Source: an uncultured Bacteroides sp.
Lineage (GTDB): Bacteria > Bacteroidota > Bacteroidia > Bacteroidales > Bacteroidaceae
Reading direction: 5' to 3'
DNA length: 32,637 nt
Assembly: GCA_947074275.1 (NCBI GenBank)
Contig: CAMTPA010000036.1
Coordinates: forward strand, 1 to 32,637
A program made the translations under genes and the position numbers. Under the pieces are notes generated by a model. It was not told the DNA's origin and searched no databases. It was given only the letters and a program-made list of their open reading frames with translations. Positions 1 through 8,003 of the stretch are shown in pieces; position 1 is the first letter of the stretch, and each line of letters opens with the position of its first letter.

Positions 1-48
1 CGAGATGGAATCTCGTGACTGGAGTTCAGACGTGTGCTCTTCCGATCT
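1..48 (+). other. Illumina sequencing adapter left on contig end (artefact)
   Basis: These bases are library adapter, not genome. Positions 1-6 (CGAGAT) match the 3' end of the P7 flow-cell primer. Positions 7-14 (GGAATCTC) sit where the 8-base i7 index belongs; the reverse complement GAGATTCC is, from memory, TruSeq HT index D704. Positions 15-48 are the read-2 adapter beginning GTGACTGGAGTTC and ending GCTCTTCCGATCT. Genomic sequence starts at 49. Any reading frame that starts or stops here is an artefact. Confidence 0.97.
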
Positions 49-2174
49 TAACGATCGTCTACCACATTAGCTTGCATATACAAGTCGTTCAACAGACGAG
101 TAGAGAAACGCACGTGCATATTTTCGAGTGTTGTTTCTTCTGCTTTTTGATCGAATGTTTCATTCAATTTATCCTTTGCATATACTTGCAACACATAAAC
201 ACCTGCATTACCTTTGATTGGCGAACTCAGTTTGTTTACTTCGCCTACCGAAGCATAAGCACCTATCATCGGCTCGCTACTACGTAAAGCTGGCACATAA
301 GCTGGAGCTGCAAAAGTCACAAACTTAACTGAATCACTTACAGCATTAGCCATATTTTTATACTGATCCATCGAAGTAGCGTTAGCTGCTTTCATATCAG
401 CCATAATCTTTTCGGCTTTCTTGTCTTTCACAATTTCAGCACGCAACTGGCTTTGTACTTGTTTCAAAGAGCGGTATCCTTTTGGAGTAATGCTTTCAAG
501 GCCTACTACCATCATATGATTACTTTCGCCACATTCATACAAACCTGAAACTTCACCTGGTTTTGCAGCAAACGCCCATTTCAAAGCATCTTTTGTTCCA
601 CGCACACCACCAATTGTATGTTCCGAGCTATGAAGATCGCTTCTATCCAACACTCTGTAACCAGCCTCTTCTGCATTGGCTACCATTTTTTCCAAAGATG
701 GATTAGCAGCGATAAACTGGCTAAAGTTATTGTATGCTCTACTATAAGTTTCTTTACTAAACTCCACAGGACGTTTAATTACAGCCACTTTGTATTTTTC
801 TTTATTAGCTTTCTTACCAGTCACTTGAAGGATAACGTTTGCTTGTCCTAAAGACAAGTTGTTCAACTCGTTTACAGCCATATCATTGATAGCAGAAATG
901 TATCTCAAGTTTTCATTATCAAGTTGAGCACCTTCATATTGAGCAGAAGTCAACCAAGTGGTTTCACCGCTTTGACCATATTTTTTAGCCAATTCAGCAA
1001 AGTCAGCTCCACCCTTAATTGCTGTAAAAATGCTATCAGCAAGTTCTTTAGTCTTAGCAGGTGTTTCAGCGTAAACTTGAATTTGTCTAAATTCAACAGA
1101 ATCAGCAGCATTGGTTTTAGCCACAACTTTAAAAGAGTTGATTGTGTTGTCGGCTACATTGTAGTATGGGCCATAAACCTTACCAACAGTAGCAGAATCT
1201 AAACGAGCCACAACATCTGACGGGAAGGCTGTTTTAGTATAATACAAATCGGTGTAAGGAGCATCCGAACCAGCAGCGCGAACTACCGAAGCATAATCAG
1301 AAGTTGTTTCAGCCAACTGACCAGTATACTCAGTCACTTCGTCTTCGATAGCAGCTCTATCTTCGGGACTTGCAGTCACTTGTACATCGATGTATTTTAT
1401 ATCACGAGTTTCAACGTATTGTTTAAACTCTTCTTTTCTCTTGTTATAAAGTTCTTTCAACTCTGACTCTTTCACAGTAATAGCCGAATCAGGAATTGAT
1501 GTATAAGGGATAGCAGCAAGTACAAGATCGGCTTGATTGATACGAGCATCAAAAGCATCTTGAGCTTCTACTGGGTTAGACAAAAGAGACTTTGAAATCA
1601 AAGTTTGGAATTTATCCGCCAAAAGGCTTTGCATCAAGTTTCTTTCTACAAACGACCAAAACTTAAACATCGAATCATAATATTCCACGTATTGAGCAGG
1701 CATTTGTCTACGATCCATTTTTGAGTAATCCAACAAGAATTTCTTAAGCATATCCTTATCGAAAGCTCCTGTTTGCGGATTACGGAAAGGAGTTTGTTGA
1801 AGCAATGGATTTACACCAGCATCAATCACAGCCTGAACTTCGGCAGGAGTAACAGTTAAACCCAGCTTTTTAGCTTGGCTTTCAATCAACTTATTGTTGA
1901 CATAGCTACGCCATACTTCATCTTTGATTTGGTTGGTTTGCTCATCATTCAAAGCACTTTGTCCGCTCGAGAACTTAATCACGTCGGTGTATTCCTCAAC
2001 AAGTGCTTGATAATCTTGAGCTGATAAAGCGTCGCCGTTCACTTCGCCTATGTCGTGTGATTGATGTGGTTGTATTGCCTTCCACGCATCTCCTGCAATG
2101 AAAGCAAACAATGCCAAGCCAATAACGACCACCAATAATGGTCCCTTGGATCTAATGTTTTGTAATGTTGCCAT
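48..2174 (-). CDS. ppiD: PpiD/SurA-like membrane-anchored peptidyl-prolyl isomerase (3' end cut by contig end)
   Basis: This is a periplasmic folding chaperone anchored in the inner membrane that helps newly exported proteins fold. The N-terminus has a short cytoplasmic stretch and one hydrophobic segment (about residues 12-30). A SurA-type chaperone region follows, including NGDALSAQDYQALVEEY and a helical segment up to about residue 230. A parvulin-like rotamase region lies at roughly 350-460 (EFRQIQVYAET, then GGADFAELAKKYGQSGE). The length of about 708 residues suits Bacteroidetes PpiD-type proteins. It is the last gene of the coaX-led minus-strand run, 123 bp after the CBS protein. The apparent stop at 48-50 uses base 48, which is adapter, so the true C-terminus is unknown and probably a few residues longer. 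The symbol is by family resemblance; SurA-like is the alternative label. Confidence 0.85.
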   Translation of the reverse strand: MATLQNIRSKGPLLVVVIGLALFAFIAGDAWKAIQPHQSHDIGEVNGDALSAQDYQALVEEYTDVIKFSSGQSALNDEQTNQIKDEVWRSYVNNKLIESQAKKLGLTVTPAEVQAVIDAGVNPLLQQTPFRNPQTGAFDKDMLKKFLLDYSKMDRRQMPAQYVEYYDSMFKFWSFVERNLMQSLLADKFQTLISKSLLSNPVEAQDAFDARINQADLVLAAIPYTSIPDSAITVKESELKELYNKRKEEFKQYVETRDIKYIDVQVTASPEDRAAIEDEVTEYTGQLAETTSDYASVVRAAGSDAPYTDLYYTKTAFPSDVVARLDSATVGKVYGPYYNVADNTINSFKVVAKTNAADSVEFRQIQVYAETPAKTKELADSIFTAIKGGADFAELAKKYGQSGETTWLTSAQYEGAQLDNENLRYISAINDMAVNELNNLSLGQANVILQVTGKKANKEKYKVAVIKRPVEFSKETYSRAYNNFSQFIAANPSLEKMVANAEEAGYRVLDRSDLHSSEHTIGGVRGTKDALKWAFAAKPGEVSGLYECGESNHMMVVGLESITPKGYRSLKQVQSQLRAEIVKDKKAEKIMADMKAANATSMDQYKNMANAVSDSVKFVTFAAPAYVPALRSSEPMIGAYASVGEVNKLSSPIKGNAGVYVLQVYAKDKLNETFDQKAEETTLENMHVRFSTRLLNDLYMQANVVDDR

Positions 2175-2230
2175 TTTAATTAATACGATTATTTTTGATT
2201 ATTATTTTTTCTTTTCAATGTTTGAGCGCA

Positions 2231-2238
2231 CGAAGATA
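2231..2238 (-). promoter_or_regulatory. Possible -7 box upstream of the ppiD-like gene
   Basis: On the minus strand this reads TATCTTCG, one base off the Bacteroides -7 consensus TAnnTTTG, and would give a leader of about 50 nt to the ATG at 2174. No good -33 TTTG is seen at the right distance. The 123-bp gap to the preceding gene is the widest in this cluster, which makes an internal promoter plausible but unproven. Confidence 0.3.
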
Positions 2239-2297
2239 CAAAAAAGTGCTAATACACAACCCTTAAAGCAGAAAAAAATGAGGTTAGGTTAACGCTA

Positions 2298-3551
2298 TTA
2301 TGTGATTTTCAGGCGTACTAATTCTATTTTTGTTGGGGTGGCTTTTATAATCTTAAATTGATAATTATCAACAGACACCACTTCGTGTAGCTTAGGAAAA
2401 CTTTGATAGTAATGCAATATCAAGCCACCTACTGTCATATATTCATCTGATTCTGGCAATTCTAAGCCAAATGTCTCGTTCACTTTTTCTATTTCCAAGC
2501 GAGCCGAGAGTATATATTCATCTTCTTTTATCTGTTTGCACACATACGAAGTGTTATCGTGTTCGTCTTCTATATCACCAAATATCTCTTCTACCAAATC
2601 TTCCAAGCAAACAATGCCCGCGGTGCCACCAAACTCATCTACAACAACGGCAATAGTCTTTTTTTGTTGCATAAACAGCTGCATTAATCTATTGGCAGCC
2701 ATTGTTTCGGGCACTATCGGTATCTCTTTCACATTATCTTGCCAACTTTTGGGATTGCGAAACATTTCAGAGGAGTGGATGTAGCCTGTAATGTTGTCCA
2801 CATTGCCATCATATACTATGATTTTTGAGATGCCCGATTCAATAAATTTGCCAACCAGTTCATTGAGGGGTGTAGACAAGTCTACCGCAACTACTTCCGT
2901 TCGAGGCACAATGCAATCGCGTATTTTGATATTTGAAAAGTCGAGCGCATTCTGAAATATCTTCACCTCTGTATCCAATTCTTCGGTGCTATCGGCGTTG
3001 TCGATACTCGATTGCACAAAGTAGTCTAAGTCGACCTTACTAAACACTTTAGCTTGTATATCCGCATTAACCTTAATTCCTAATACACGCAAAAAGAGAT
3101 AAGATATTCCAGATGATATTTTTGAGAAAGGATAGAGTATTATATAAAATACAAGAAGTGGGACAGCACAAACATTTAATATCAAGTTGGGGTTGATTTT
3201 AAAAAGGGTTTTGGGAAGAAATTCACCAGTCACCAATATCACAAGTGTAGAAATAATGGTTTGTATCAAAACCATCAGAAAATGATTTGTTATCAAATCG
3301 CTAAGAAAAGTGTTACTTATGATTTGAGCCATCAAGATACCATACACCACCAATGCGATATTGTTGCCCACCAACATTGTAGAGATGAAGTTATTGGGGT
3401 TTTTAAAGAAGATAGACAGAATACGTGACGACACACTTTTTTTACGATCAAGCTCAAAACGGAGCTTATCTACCGACACAAAAGCTATTTCCGTTCCAGA
3501 AAAAAAAGCCGATAATGCCATCGTTATCAAAAGAAATATAACAGTATTCAT
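2298..3551 (-). CDS. CorC/HlyC-family membrane protein with CNNM (DUF21) and CBS domains, GldE-like
   Basis: This is an inner-membrane protein of the CNNM/CorC family, whose members are linked to Mg/Co ion transport or, in gliding Bacteroidetes, annotated as GldE. An N-terminal DUF21 domain of about 180 residues has hydrophobic segments and the family pattern SAFFSGTEIAFVSVDKLR, with NNIALVVYG further on. A CBS pair follows at about 200-330 (IKIRDCIVPRTEVVAVD; VVDEFGGTAGIVCLEDLVEE). The C-terminal transporter-associated CorC_HlyC domain runs from about 340 to the end (LSARLEIEKVNE, TVGGLILH). The 417 residues are full length. It lies 18 bp downstream of lptC, so probably cotranscribed. The role in gliding or secretion is only inferred from family names; an ion-transport role is equally possible. 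Confidence 0.85.
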   Translation of the reverse strand: MNTVIFLLITMALSAFFSGTEIAFVSVDKLRFELDRKKSVSSRILSIFFKNPNNFISTMLVGNNIALVVYGILMAQIISNTFLSDLITNHFLMVLIQTIISTLVILVTGEFLPKTLFKINPNLILNVCAVPLLVFYIILYPFSKISSGISYLFLRVLGIKVNADIQAKVFSKVDLDYFVQSSIDNADSTEELDTEVKIFQNALDFSNIKIRDCIVPRTEVVAVDLSTPLNELVGKFIESGISKIIVYDGNVDNITGYIHSSEMFRNPKSWQDNVKEIPIVPETMAANRLMQLFMQQKKTIAVVVDEFGGTAGIVCLEDLVEEIFGDIEDEHDNTSYVCKQIKEDEYILSARLEIEKVNETFGLELPESDEYMTVGGLILHYYQSFPKLHEVVSVDNYQFKIIKATPTKIELVRLKIT

Positions 3552-3569
3552 AGTATGTGTGCGCTACGG

Positions 3570-4202
3570 TTATTTGATAGAGTCTACAACCTGTGCTTGC
3601 GGTTGCTTTTGTTCTTCATCTTCATCAATATAAAAGATTCCCTCCATATTGTGTATTTCGTAGATAGTCATCTGCTGATTGGAATCGAATCCATAGCCCG
3701 TGATGATTCGGTCGGGTTGCTCTATTCGGATAAATTGGTCGGAATATACTTTTTCGGTTTGCTGATTCCAGTACAACAATTCGGTATTAAACTTCTCGCC
3801 ATTCCGGTTCTGAATATCAACATTACCTATCAGTTTCCACAATTTTTGCCGGTCGTAAAAGTAGGCAGTGTCTGCTTTGATACTTGCCTCTACTTGGTGT
3901 ATCGAATCGAATTGCTCTAAATAAACGCCTTTCTCGAAAGCCCAGTGAGAGGGTCGCTTGCGGTCGAATACCAGCCACTCATCGGCAACGATGCGGTATC
4001 TTATTACTCCTGAGTCTGAAATGAATGTTTCCACATCAATGGTTTCCATAGCAGGCAATGAATCGCGCTCAATAATGGCCTCTCCCACCTGTTTCTTTTT
4101 TCCATCACACGAAGGAAACAACATGAGCATAACAATCGCCCCAAGGACAATTGTTATGCTCACCTTTTTGCAGTTTATAGAGCTAATCTGCTTTTCAGCC
4201 AT
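3570..4202 (-). CDS. lptC: LPS export ABC transporter periplasmic protein LptC
   Basis: LptC is the bitopic periplasmic component that takes lipopolysaccharide from the LptB2FG transporter and passes it along the Lpt bridge. A hydrophobic N-terminal segment (about 14-32) ends at LFPSC, which is either a membrane anchor or a weak lipobox. The beta-jellyroll region that follows contains typical LptC phrases: VIRYRIVADEWLVFD, FEKGVYLEQFD, ADTAYFYDRQKLWKLIGNVD and TGYGFDSNQQM. The 210 residues fit the family. It lies 8 bp downstream of the TPR gene and 18 bp upstream of the CorC-like gene, matching the usual Bacteroidales order. The acidic, Gln-rich tail after about residue 190 is not part of the conserved fold. 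Confidence 0.88.
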   Translation of the reverse strand: MAEKQISSINCKKVSITIVLGAIVMLMLFPSCDGKKKQVGEAIIERDSLPAMETIDVETFISDSGVIRYRIVADEWLVFDRKRPSHWAFEKGVYLEQFDSIHQVEASIKADTAYFYDRQKLWKLIGNVDIQNRNGEKFNTELLYWNQQTEKVYSDQFIRIEQPDRIITGYGFDSNQQMTIYEIHNMEGIFYIDEDEEQKQPQAQVVDSIK

Positions 4203-4210
4203 ATAAAAGT

Positions 4211-5536
4211 TTATCTAATTGTAGTAGACTCGCCAATCCAGCCACCAATGTTGATGCGGTCGCCAGTTTTATAGCCCAACATAAACAAATCTTTTGCTTC
4301 TGGGGTATATGCCGAGTAACTTGAAATCAATTTGTTTGCCTCTTCTGCTACGCTTGGATCTACAGCTTTGGCACGTTGCAACTTGTCGATAGCCAAAAAG
4401 AAAGTACATTTGTTCAATGCCATTTCGTCTGTCCATCTGTAGTTTCCTGCATACAAAGAAGCAATCAACATATAAGGCGCACCGTAGTTGGGATTGAATT
4501 GGATAGCTTTGTTAGCATAATTTCTTGCTGCAGCCAATCTCTTAGCCGAAGCCAATACGTTGGCAGCTTTGAAAGCAATTTCCGCTTTTTTGCTGTTGTC
4601 GGTTTCTTGCTCCATTGCTTCGTCAAAGAACTTCACAGAGCCATCAATATCACCACGTTTGAAAGCCATAGCCGCACAACCTTGAGCCGCATCAGCACTT
4701 GGTTCGATTTGATATGCATATAAAGAGGCTTGAAGATATGCTTCGTTTTCTCTACATCCCATCATTGCCATAATTTTGATAATTTCTTTCAAAGCATCCA
4801 AGTTGTTCTTTTCAGACTCTACTTTAGGTGCATAGATATTTTCGAGCGATTCGCAAGTAGCAGCACCACTATTGATGAACTGAGCATCCATATTGCTTCT
4901 CACTGTTTCTAATGCTTGTTTGGCAGCAGGTTTTGTTTCGGCAGCCAAAGCTTGATCGGCATATTGAGTAGCAACTAAATAATCTTGAATGAATTGTTCT
5001 TTTTTCGATTCGTCAGCTTTCATTCTGCGAGCAGACATATCCAAGAAAAAGTGCATCACGTTAGGCGAAGCTTCTGTTTTATCAGCGTTGATTGACTGTT
5101 GCAACCACGCATAAGCCTGATTTACATCTGGAGCTGGAGCATACTGAAGATAATCCAAAGCCTTTGCACCCAATGCACCATCTACACTTATAGGCACTTT
5201 TACATTCTTAGCCAAAAATTCGGGAATGTATTGCATTCTCTTATCGTGCAAATCCATCAATTCTGCAAAATATCTTTGATAATCTGCCGAATTACGATCT
5301 TTATTCGTATCCAAAAAATTCTTTAAGATAGCAAAACCATCGGTAAATGTGTAATAACGAAGTGTTGGACACGTTTCAATTACCATTTTCCAAGGCTCAT
5401 AAGCATCCTTAAAGTTTTTGGCCTTTACAGCTTCGCGGGCTACGCTACTATTAGGAATACAAGCATCATCTTGAGCTACCGCTGTCAAGGCGCAAGCCGA
5501 GAACAAGAGTGTAGCCAATAGGGGTTTAATTTTCAT
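4211..5536 (-). CDS. Secreted tetratricopeptide-repeat protein
   Basis: This is an exported TPR scaffold protein of unknown partner. The signal peptide covers about residues 1-21 and ends at ALTAVAQ, probably cleaved before DDA. The helical repeats look TPR-like. The clearest are near residues 285-350, where GDIDGSVKFFDEAMEQE and ARNYANKAIQFNPNYGAPYM carry the alternating small and large residues of TPR helices. Several cysteines are present (for example AAQGCAAMAF and ATCESLENIY). It is sandwiched between an outer-membrane barrel gene (55 bp upstream) and lptC (8 bp downstream), so a periplasmic or outer-membrane assembly role is a reasonable inference. No enzymatic motif is seen. Confidence 0.75.
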   Translation of the reverse strand: MKIKPLLATLLFSACALTAVAQDDACIPNSSVAREAVKAKNFKDAYEPWKMVIETCPTLRYYTFTDGFAILKNFLDTNKDRNSADYQRYFAELMDLHDKRMQYIPEFLAKNVKVPISVDGALGAKALDYLQYAPAPDVNQAYAWLQQSINADKTEASPNVMHFFLDMSARRMKADESKKEQFIQDYLVATQYADQALAAETKPAAKQALETVRSNMDAQFINSGAATCESLENIYAPKVESEKNNLDALKEIIKIMAMMGCRENEAYLQASLYAYQIEPSADAAQGCAAMAFKRGDIDGSVKFFDEAMEQETDNSKKAEIAFKAANVLASAKRLAAARNYANKAIQFNPNYGAPYMLIASLYAGNYRWTDEMALNKCTFFLAIDKLQRAKAVDPSVAEEANKLISSYSAYTPEAKDLFMLGYKTGDRINIGGWIGESTTIR

Positions 5537-5591
5537 TGTATTTTCAGTTTTTAGTTGTTATTAGTATGATTGATTGTATGTTTCTCTCTCA

Positions 5592-6857
5592 TTAATCAAC
5601 TTTGCGTTTAAAGAACCAACGTTCGTTGAATGTAACGCCAATGCTCAGTCTCAAAATATTTTCTGTCAACATAGCTGGCTGCAAGCCTTTCACGTGAATG
5701 TATTGAGCTGTGACACTAACCATAGAGCGCGTGCGTGGAAGTGGCAACCCAAAACCTGCCGAAACGCCCCACTCGTGAGCGGCTCTTTCACCTGCTTCTG
5801 TCTTATAATAAGGTGTCTGATAATATCCACCTACACGATATTTAATCAAGGCCAGATAGTTTCTCGACATTTTTGCAGGCATATATTCTGCACCTACCGA
5901 TATTTTTGTACGGTCGCAAAATGCGTTGGGCTTGTTCATATAAGTCACATCACCCCAATACTCCTTGCTGTAATCGGCACCAATCATCAAGCGTCCGTCA
6001 TACGAATAGGTAAAACCTACACCAAAGCTGGTGGGTATCCCAAATGTAGCTACCGAATCGTTTGAGGTAACAACTGTTGTTGTTGTCTGAATAGTTGTCT
6101 CGTTATTCAAATGGTGTCCGTTAGAGTAGACTGCGCCAATGGTCACTTTGTGTTTCTCACCAATTGGCTGAGTATATTGCACACCTACATCCAGTTTATA
6201 ACTTCTGAACGAAGTGTAGAAATTTTCAGAGTAAGAAGGAGTAGTAGTTCCCGAACCCGACGAAGATGGGTAAGATGGATAAATCATAGTCAAACTACGG
6301 CTGATATTACCCCATAAGAAAGATATGTTGGCTCCGACCGACAGGTTGTTGAAGACTTTAAGACCTACCCCACCAAATACTTGATGCAAACCACCGTCGC
6401 CATATACCTGTTTAGCATAATTGGGCGAAGTAGGCGTTTCGGTGTAGCTTTGTGTCACATTGTATCCTACGCTCGAAAAGGGGAGCAAACCGATAGTCAA
6501 AGCAATCCGTCTATGAGCACGAAATTGCATCGCAACATAGTCAAAACTGGAATTTTTCACATTCAGCTTTGTAGTTCCATCACTCAAATTGTCGTTCTGC
6601 ATCGAAAATCCGCCATCAAAAATAAAGGTCAGCGAATCTACAGCAGTATAAGAAGCAGGATTCAGCGGGTTGATTTGTAAACCATCGCGCAAACCGTAGG
6701 CAATTCCCCCCATCGCCCTACTATTTCCAAAATTCTGACTCGACAAGTCACCATAGCCGTATCGTGTGTAGGGAGAGTTTGTATTATTCTGCGCCATCGC
6801 AATACCAGTAAAAGATATGAGCAAAAGCACAAAGAGTGTCCGTTTAAATCCTACCAT
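5592..6857 (-). CDS. Putative outer-membrane beta-barrel protein (FadL/OMPP1-like architecture)
   Basis: This is a probable outer-membrane barrel. The signal peptide spans about 1-22, ending in GIAMA before QNN. The mature start ([20 protein letters not shown], then [13 protein letters not shown]) resembles the periplasmic hatch region of FadL-type proteins (MGGAxxA...). The rest alternates polar and hydrophobic residues as barrel strands do, with many aromatic residues and a Ser/Gly/Thr-rich loop near 190-205. The last strand ends in FFKRKVD, which lacks the usual C-terminal aromatic residue. The start codon overlaps the end of coaX by 14 bp, suggesting coupled translation. The transported substrate, if any, cannot be inferred. 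Confidence 0.68.
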   Translation of the reverse strand: MVGFKRTLFVLLLISFTGIAMAQNNTNSPYTRYGYGDLSSQNFGNSRAMGGIAYGLRDGLQINPLNPASYTAVDSLTFIFDGGFSMQNDNLSDGTTKLNVKNSSFDYVAMQFRAHRRIALTIGLLPFSSVGYNVTQSYTETPTSPNYAKQVYGDGGLHQVFGGVGLKVFNNLSVGANISFLWGNISRSLTMIYPSYPSSSGSGTTTPSYSENFYTSFRSYKLDVGVQYTQPIGEKHKVTIGAVYSNGHHLNNETTIQTTTTVVTSNDSVATFGIPTSFGVGFTYSYDGRLMIGADYSKEYWGDVTYMNKPNAFCDRTKISVGAEYMPAKMSRNYLALIKYRVGGYYQTPYYKTEAGERAAHEWGVSAGFGLPLPRTRSMVSVTAQYIHVKGLQPAMLTENILRLSIGVTFNERWFFKRKVD

Positions 6858-7575
6858 TATTATAGTTTAAAATTCTATTTAATCCTTTCAACACTAAAAA
6901 TCTATCTGCAAAGATGATACTTTTTATGCTTTCATCAAAAGAAAATTCATCTCCTCCCGTTAAAAAAACCAAAAGTTCAGGATATTTATACCTCATAGCT
7001 GCAATGTATCCTGAAATTTCAAAATCCAGTCCTTTTCGCACTCCAGCTCGTATTGCCGTCTCGGTGCTATCACCCCAAAAGGGCATATCCCCCACAGGGG
7101 CTATCAACGGGAGTTTGCCTGTAAATTGATTTAACGCTTTAAAGCGCATCTGCATCCCCGGCGAGATGTTCCCACCCCAGTACCTACCTTGTGCATCTAC
7201 AAACTCATAGGTGATACAAGTGCCTGCATCAATCACCAACAAATCTTTGTTGGGACAAATCGCACTGGCTCCCACCACAGCTGCTATCCTGTCATAGCCC
7301 AGCGTACGAGGCGTTTTATAAAGATTGACAATAGGCAGTGGGGTGTCACAATCTAAAAACAACAACGACACACCCGACAAGACTAATTGTTCTCGTACTT
7401 CGTCACTCAAAGGCACCACACTTGCCACAATCCCTCGTTGCAAATTGTATTTGACGCACAGTGTAGCCACGCTATCCAGCTGCCGATTGGAACCGACCAG
7501 CACCTCCACCATATCGTCACCATCAAAAACAGCAACTTTTGCATTCGTATTTCCTATGTCAACTATCAAATTCAC
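6844..7575 (-). CDS. coaX: Type III pantothenate kinase
   Basis: CoaX phosphorylates pantothenate, the first committed step of coenzyme A synthesis, in the cytoplasm; type III enzymes are insensitive to CoA feedback. The ASKHA-fold phosphate loop is [16 protein letters not shown] at the N-terminus. Other marks are [50 protein letters not shown] and the C-terminal FLTGGDEF. I chose the GTG at 7573-7575 (243 residues, normal length) over the ATG at 7632. The longer form adds a leader with no family match, and a good -7 promoter box (7600-7607) lies inside that extension. It is the first gene of the minus-strand run, and its 3' end overlaps the next gene by 14 bp. Confidence 0.9.
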   Translation of the reverse strand: MNLIVDIGNTNAKVAVFDGDDMVEVLVGSNRQLDSVATLCVKYNLQRGIVASVVPLSDEVREQLVLSGVSLLFLDCDTPLPIVNLYKTPRTLGYDRIAAVVGASAICPNKDLLVIDAGTCITYEFVDAQGRYWGGNISPGMQMRFKALNQFTGKLPLIAPVGDMPFWGDSTETAIRAGVRKGLDFEISGYIAAMRYKYPELLVFLTGGDEFSFDESIKSIIFADRFLVLKGLNRILNYNNGRI

Positions 7576-7599
7576 AACACATAGATTGAAATTGAGGCA

Positions 7600-7607
7600 C
7601 AAAGATA
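7600..7607 (-). promoter_or_regulatory. -7 promoter box of coaX operon
   Basis: The minus strand reads TATCTTTG, an exact match to the Bacteroides -7 consensus TAnnTTTG. The GTG start at 7575 follows about 24 nt later, giving a short leader. A -33 TTTG at the standard 19-21 bp distance is not clear. Its position inside the longest open frame argues for the GTG start. Confidence 0.6.
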
Positions 7608-7743
7608 GAGATAAAAAAACAAACAGGCTCATTTAGTCAAAAAAGTTTGTTTAGAAACAAGTGTATCAGAAAAACACACAACACGCACCCTTATTCACAC
7701 ACAACCAAACACTTAGAATCAAACAAGAACACTCATCGATAAA

Positions 7744-7826
7744 AACACCCGGATGTTTTCACCAACAACATCCGGGTGTTTTGATACACAACATCCGGAT
7801 GTTTTGCACCACAACACCCGGATGTT
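7744..7826. repeat. Array of four 14-bp palindromic units at exact 23-bp spacing (CCGG core)
   Basis: Four units start at 7744, 7767, 7790 and 7813, each 14 bp with 9-bp spacers. Unit 1 is AACACCCGGATGTT, unit 2 its exact reverse complement AACATCCGGGTGTT, unit 3 the perfect palindrome AACATCCGGATGTT, and unit 4 equals unit 1. Spacers are similar (TTCACCAAC, TTGATACAC, TTGCACCAC). Units 1 and 2 could form a 14-bp stem with a 9-base loop. The period is close to two helical turns and the array lies between divergent promoters, so a dimeric DNA-binding protein array is possible. A hairpin or variable tandem repeat is the alternative. Confidence 0.9.
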
Positions 7827-7972
7827 GTGACACCACAATTACCCAATTTATGCTCATCACCAAGCAAGCATACCTCAGCAAGCAGCCTGCAATAGCGAAC
7901 ACACACTTAAAAAAGAGATTCCATTTTCGCTAAATGTTTGCAATGAGCCACATATATAATAGAAATATGTAA

Positions 7973-7980
7973 TATCTTTG
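7973..7980 (+). promoter_or_regulatory. -7 promoter box of the DUF4105 gene
   Basis: TATCTTTG matches TAnnTTTG exactly. The GTG start at 8004 is 23 nt downstream. No convincing -33 TTTG is placed at 19-21 bp; the nearest, at 7937-7940, is 32 bp away. Confidence 0.6.
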
Positions 7981-8003
7981 CGCAAAATAAAAAAGAAACT
8001 ACC

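Larger units (their letters stand above)
7576..8003. other. Divergent intergenic region between coaX and the DUF4105 gene
   Basis: This 428-bp non-coding gap holds a minus-strand promoter near the coaX end, a plus-strand promoter near the DUF4105 end, and the four-unit palindrome array between them. The remaining sequence is A/C-rich with no RNA gene or convincing ORF. A 90-codon frame across 7661-7933 only translates the repeats. Confidence 0.7.

Noticed and set aside
15..287. A 90-codon plus-strand frame at the contig edge
   Set aside because: It starts inside the sequencing adapter and then runs antisense to the ppiD-like gene.
7576..7632. Longer coaX start at 7632
   Set aside because: The extra 19 residues have no family match and a -7 promoter box lies inside them; the GTG at 7575 gives the normal length.
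7744..7780. Intrinsic terminator formed by units 1 and 2
   Set aside because: The 14-bp stem is strong, but no gene ends here on either strand and the four-unit periodicity is better explained as an array.
7744..7826. CRISPR array
   Set aside because: Units are 14 bp with 9-bp similar spacers, palindromic and only four in number; CRISPR repeats and spacers are longer and spacers are unrelated.
7661..7933. A 90-codon frame across the intergenic palindrome array
   Set aside because: It merely translates the repeats, has no promoter or family resemblance, and lies in a divergent promoter region.
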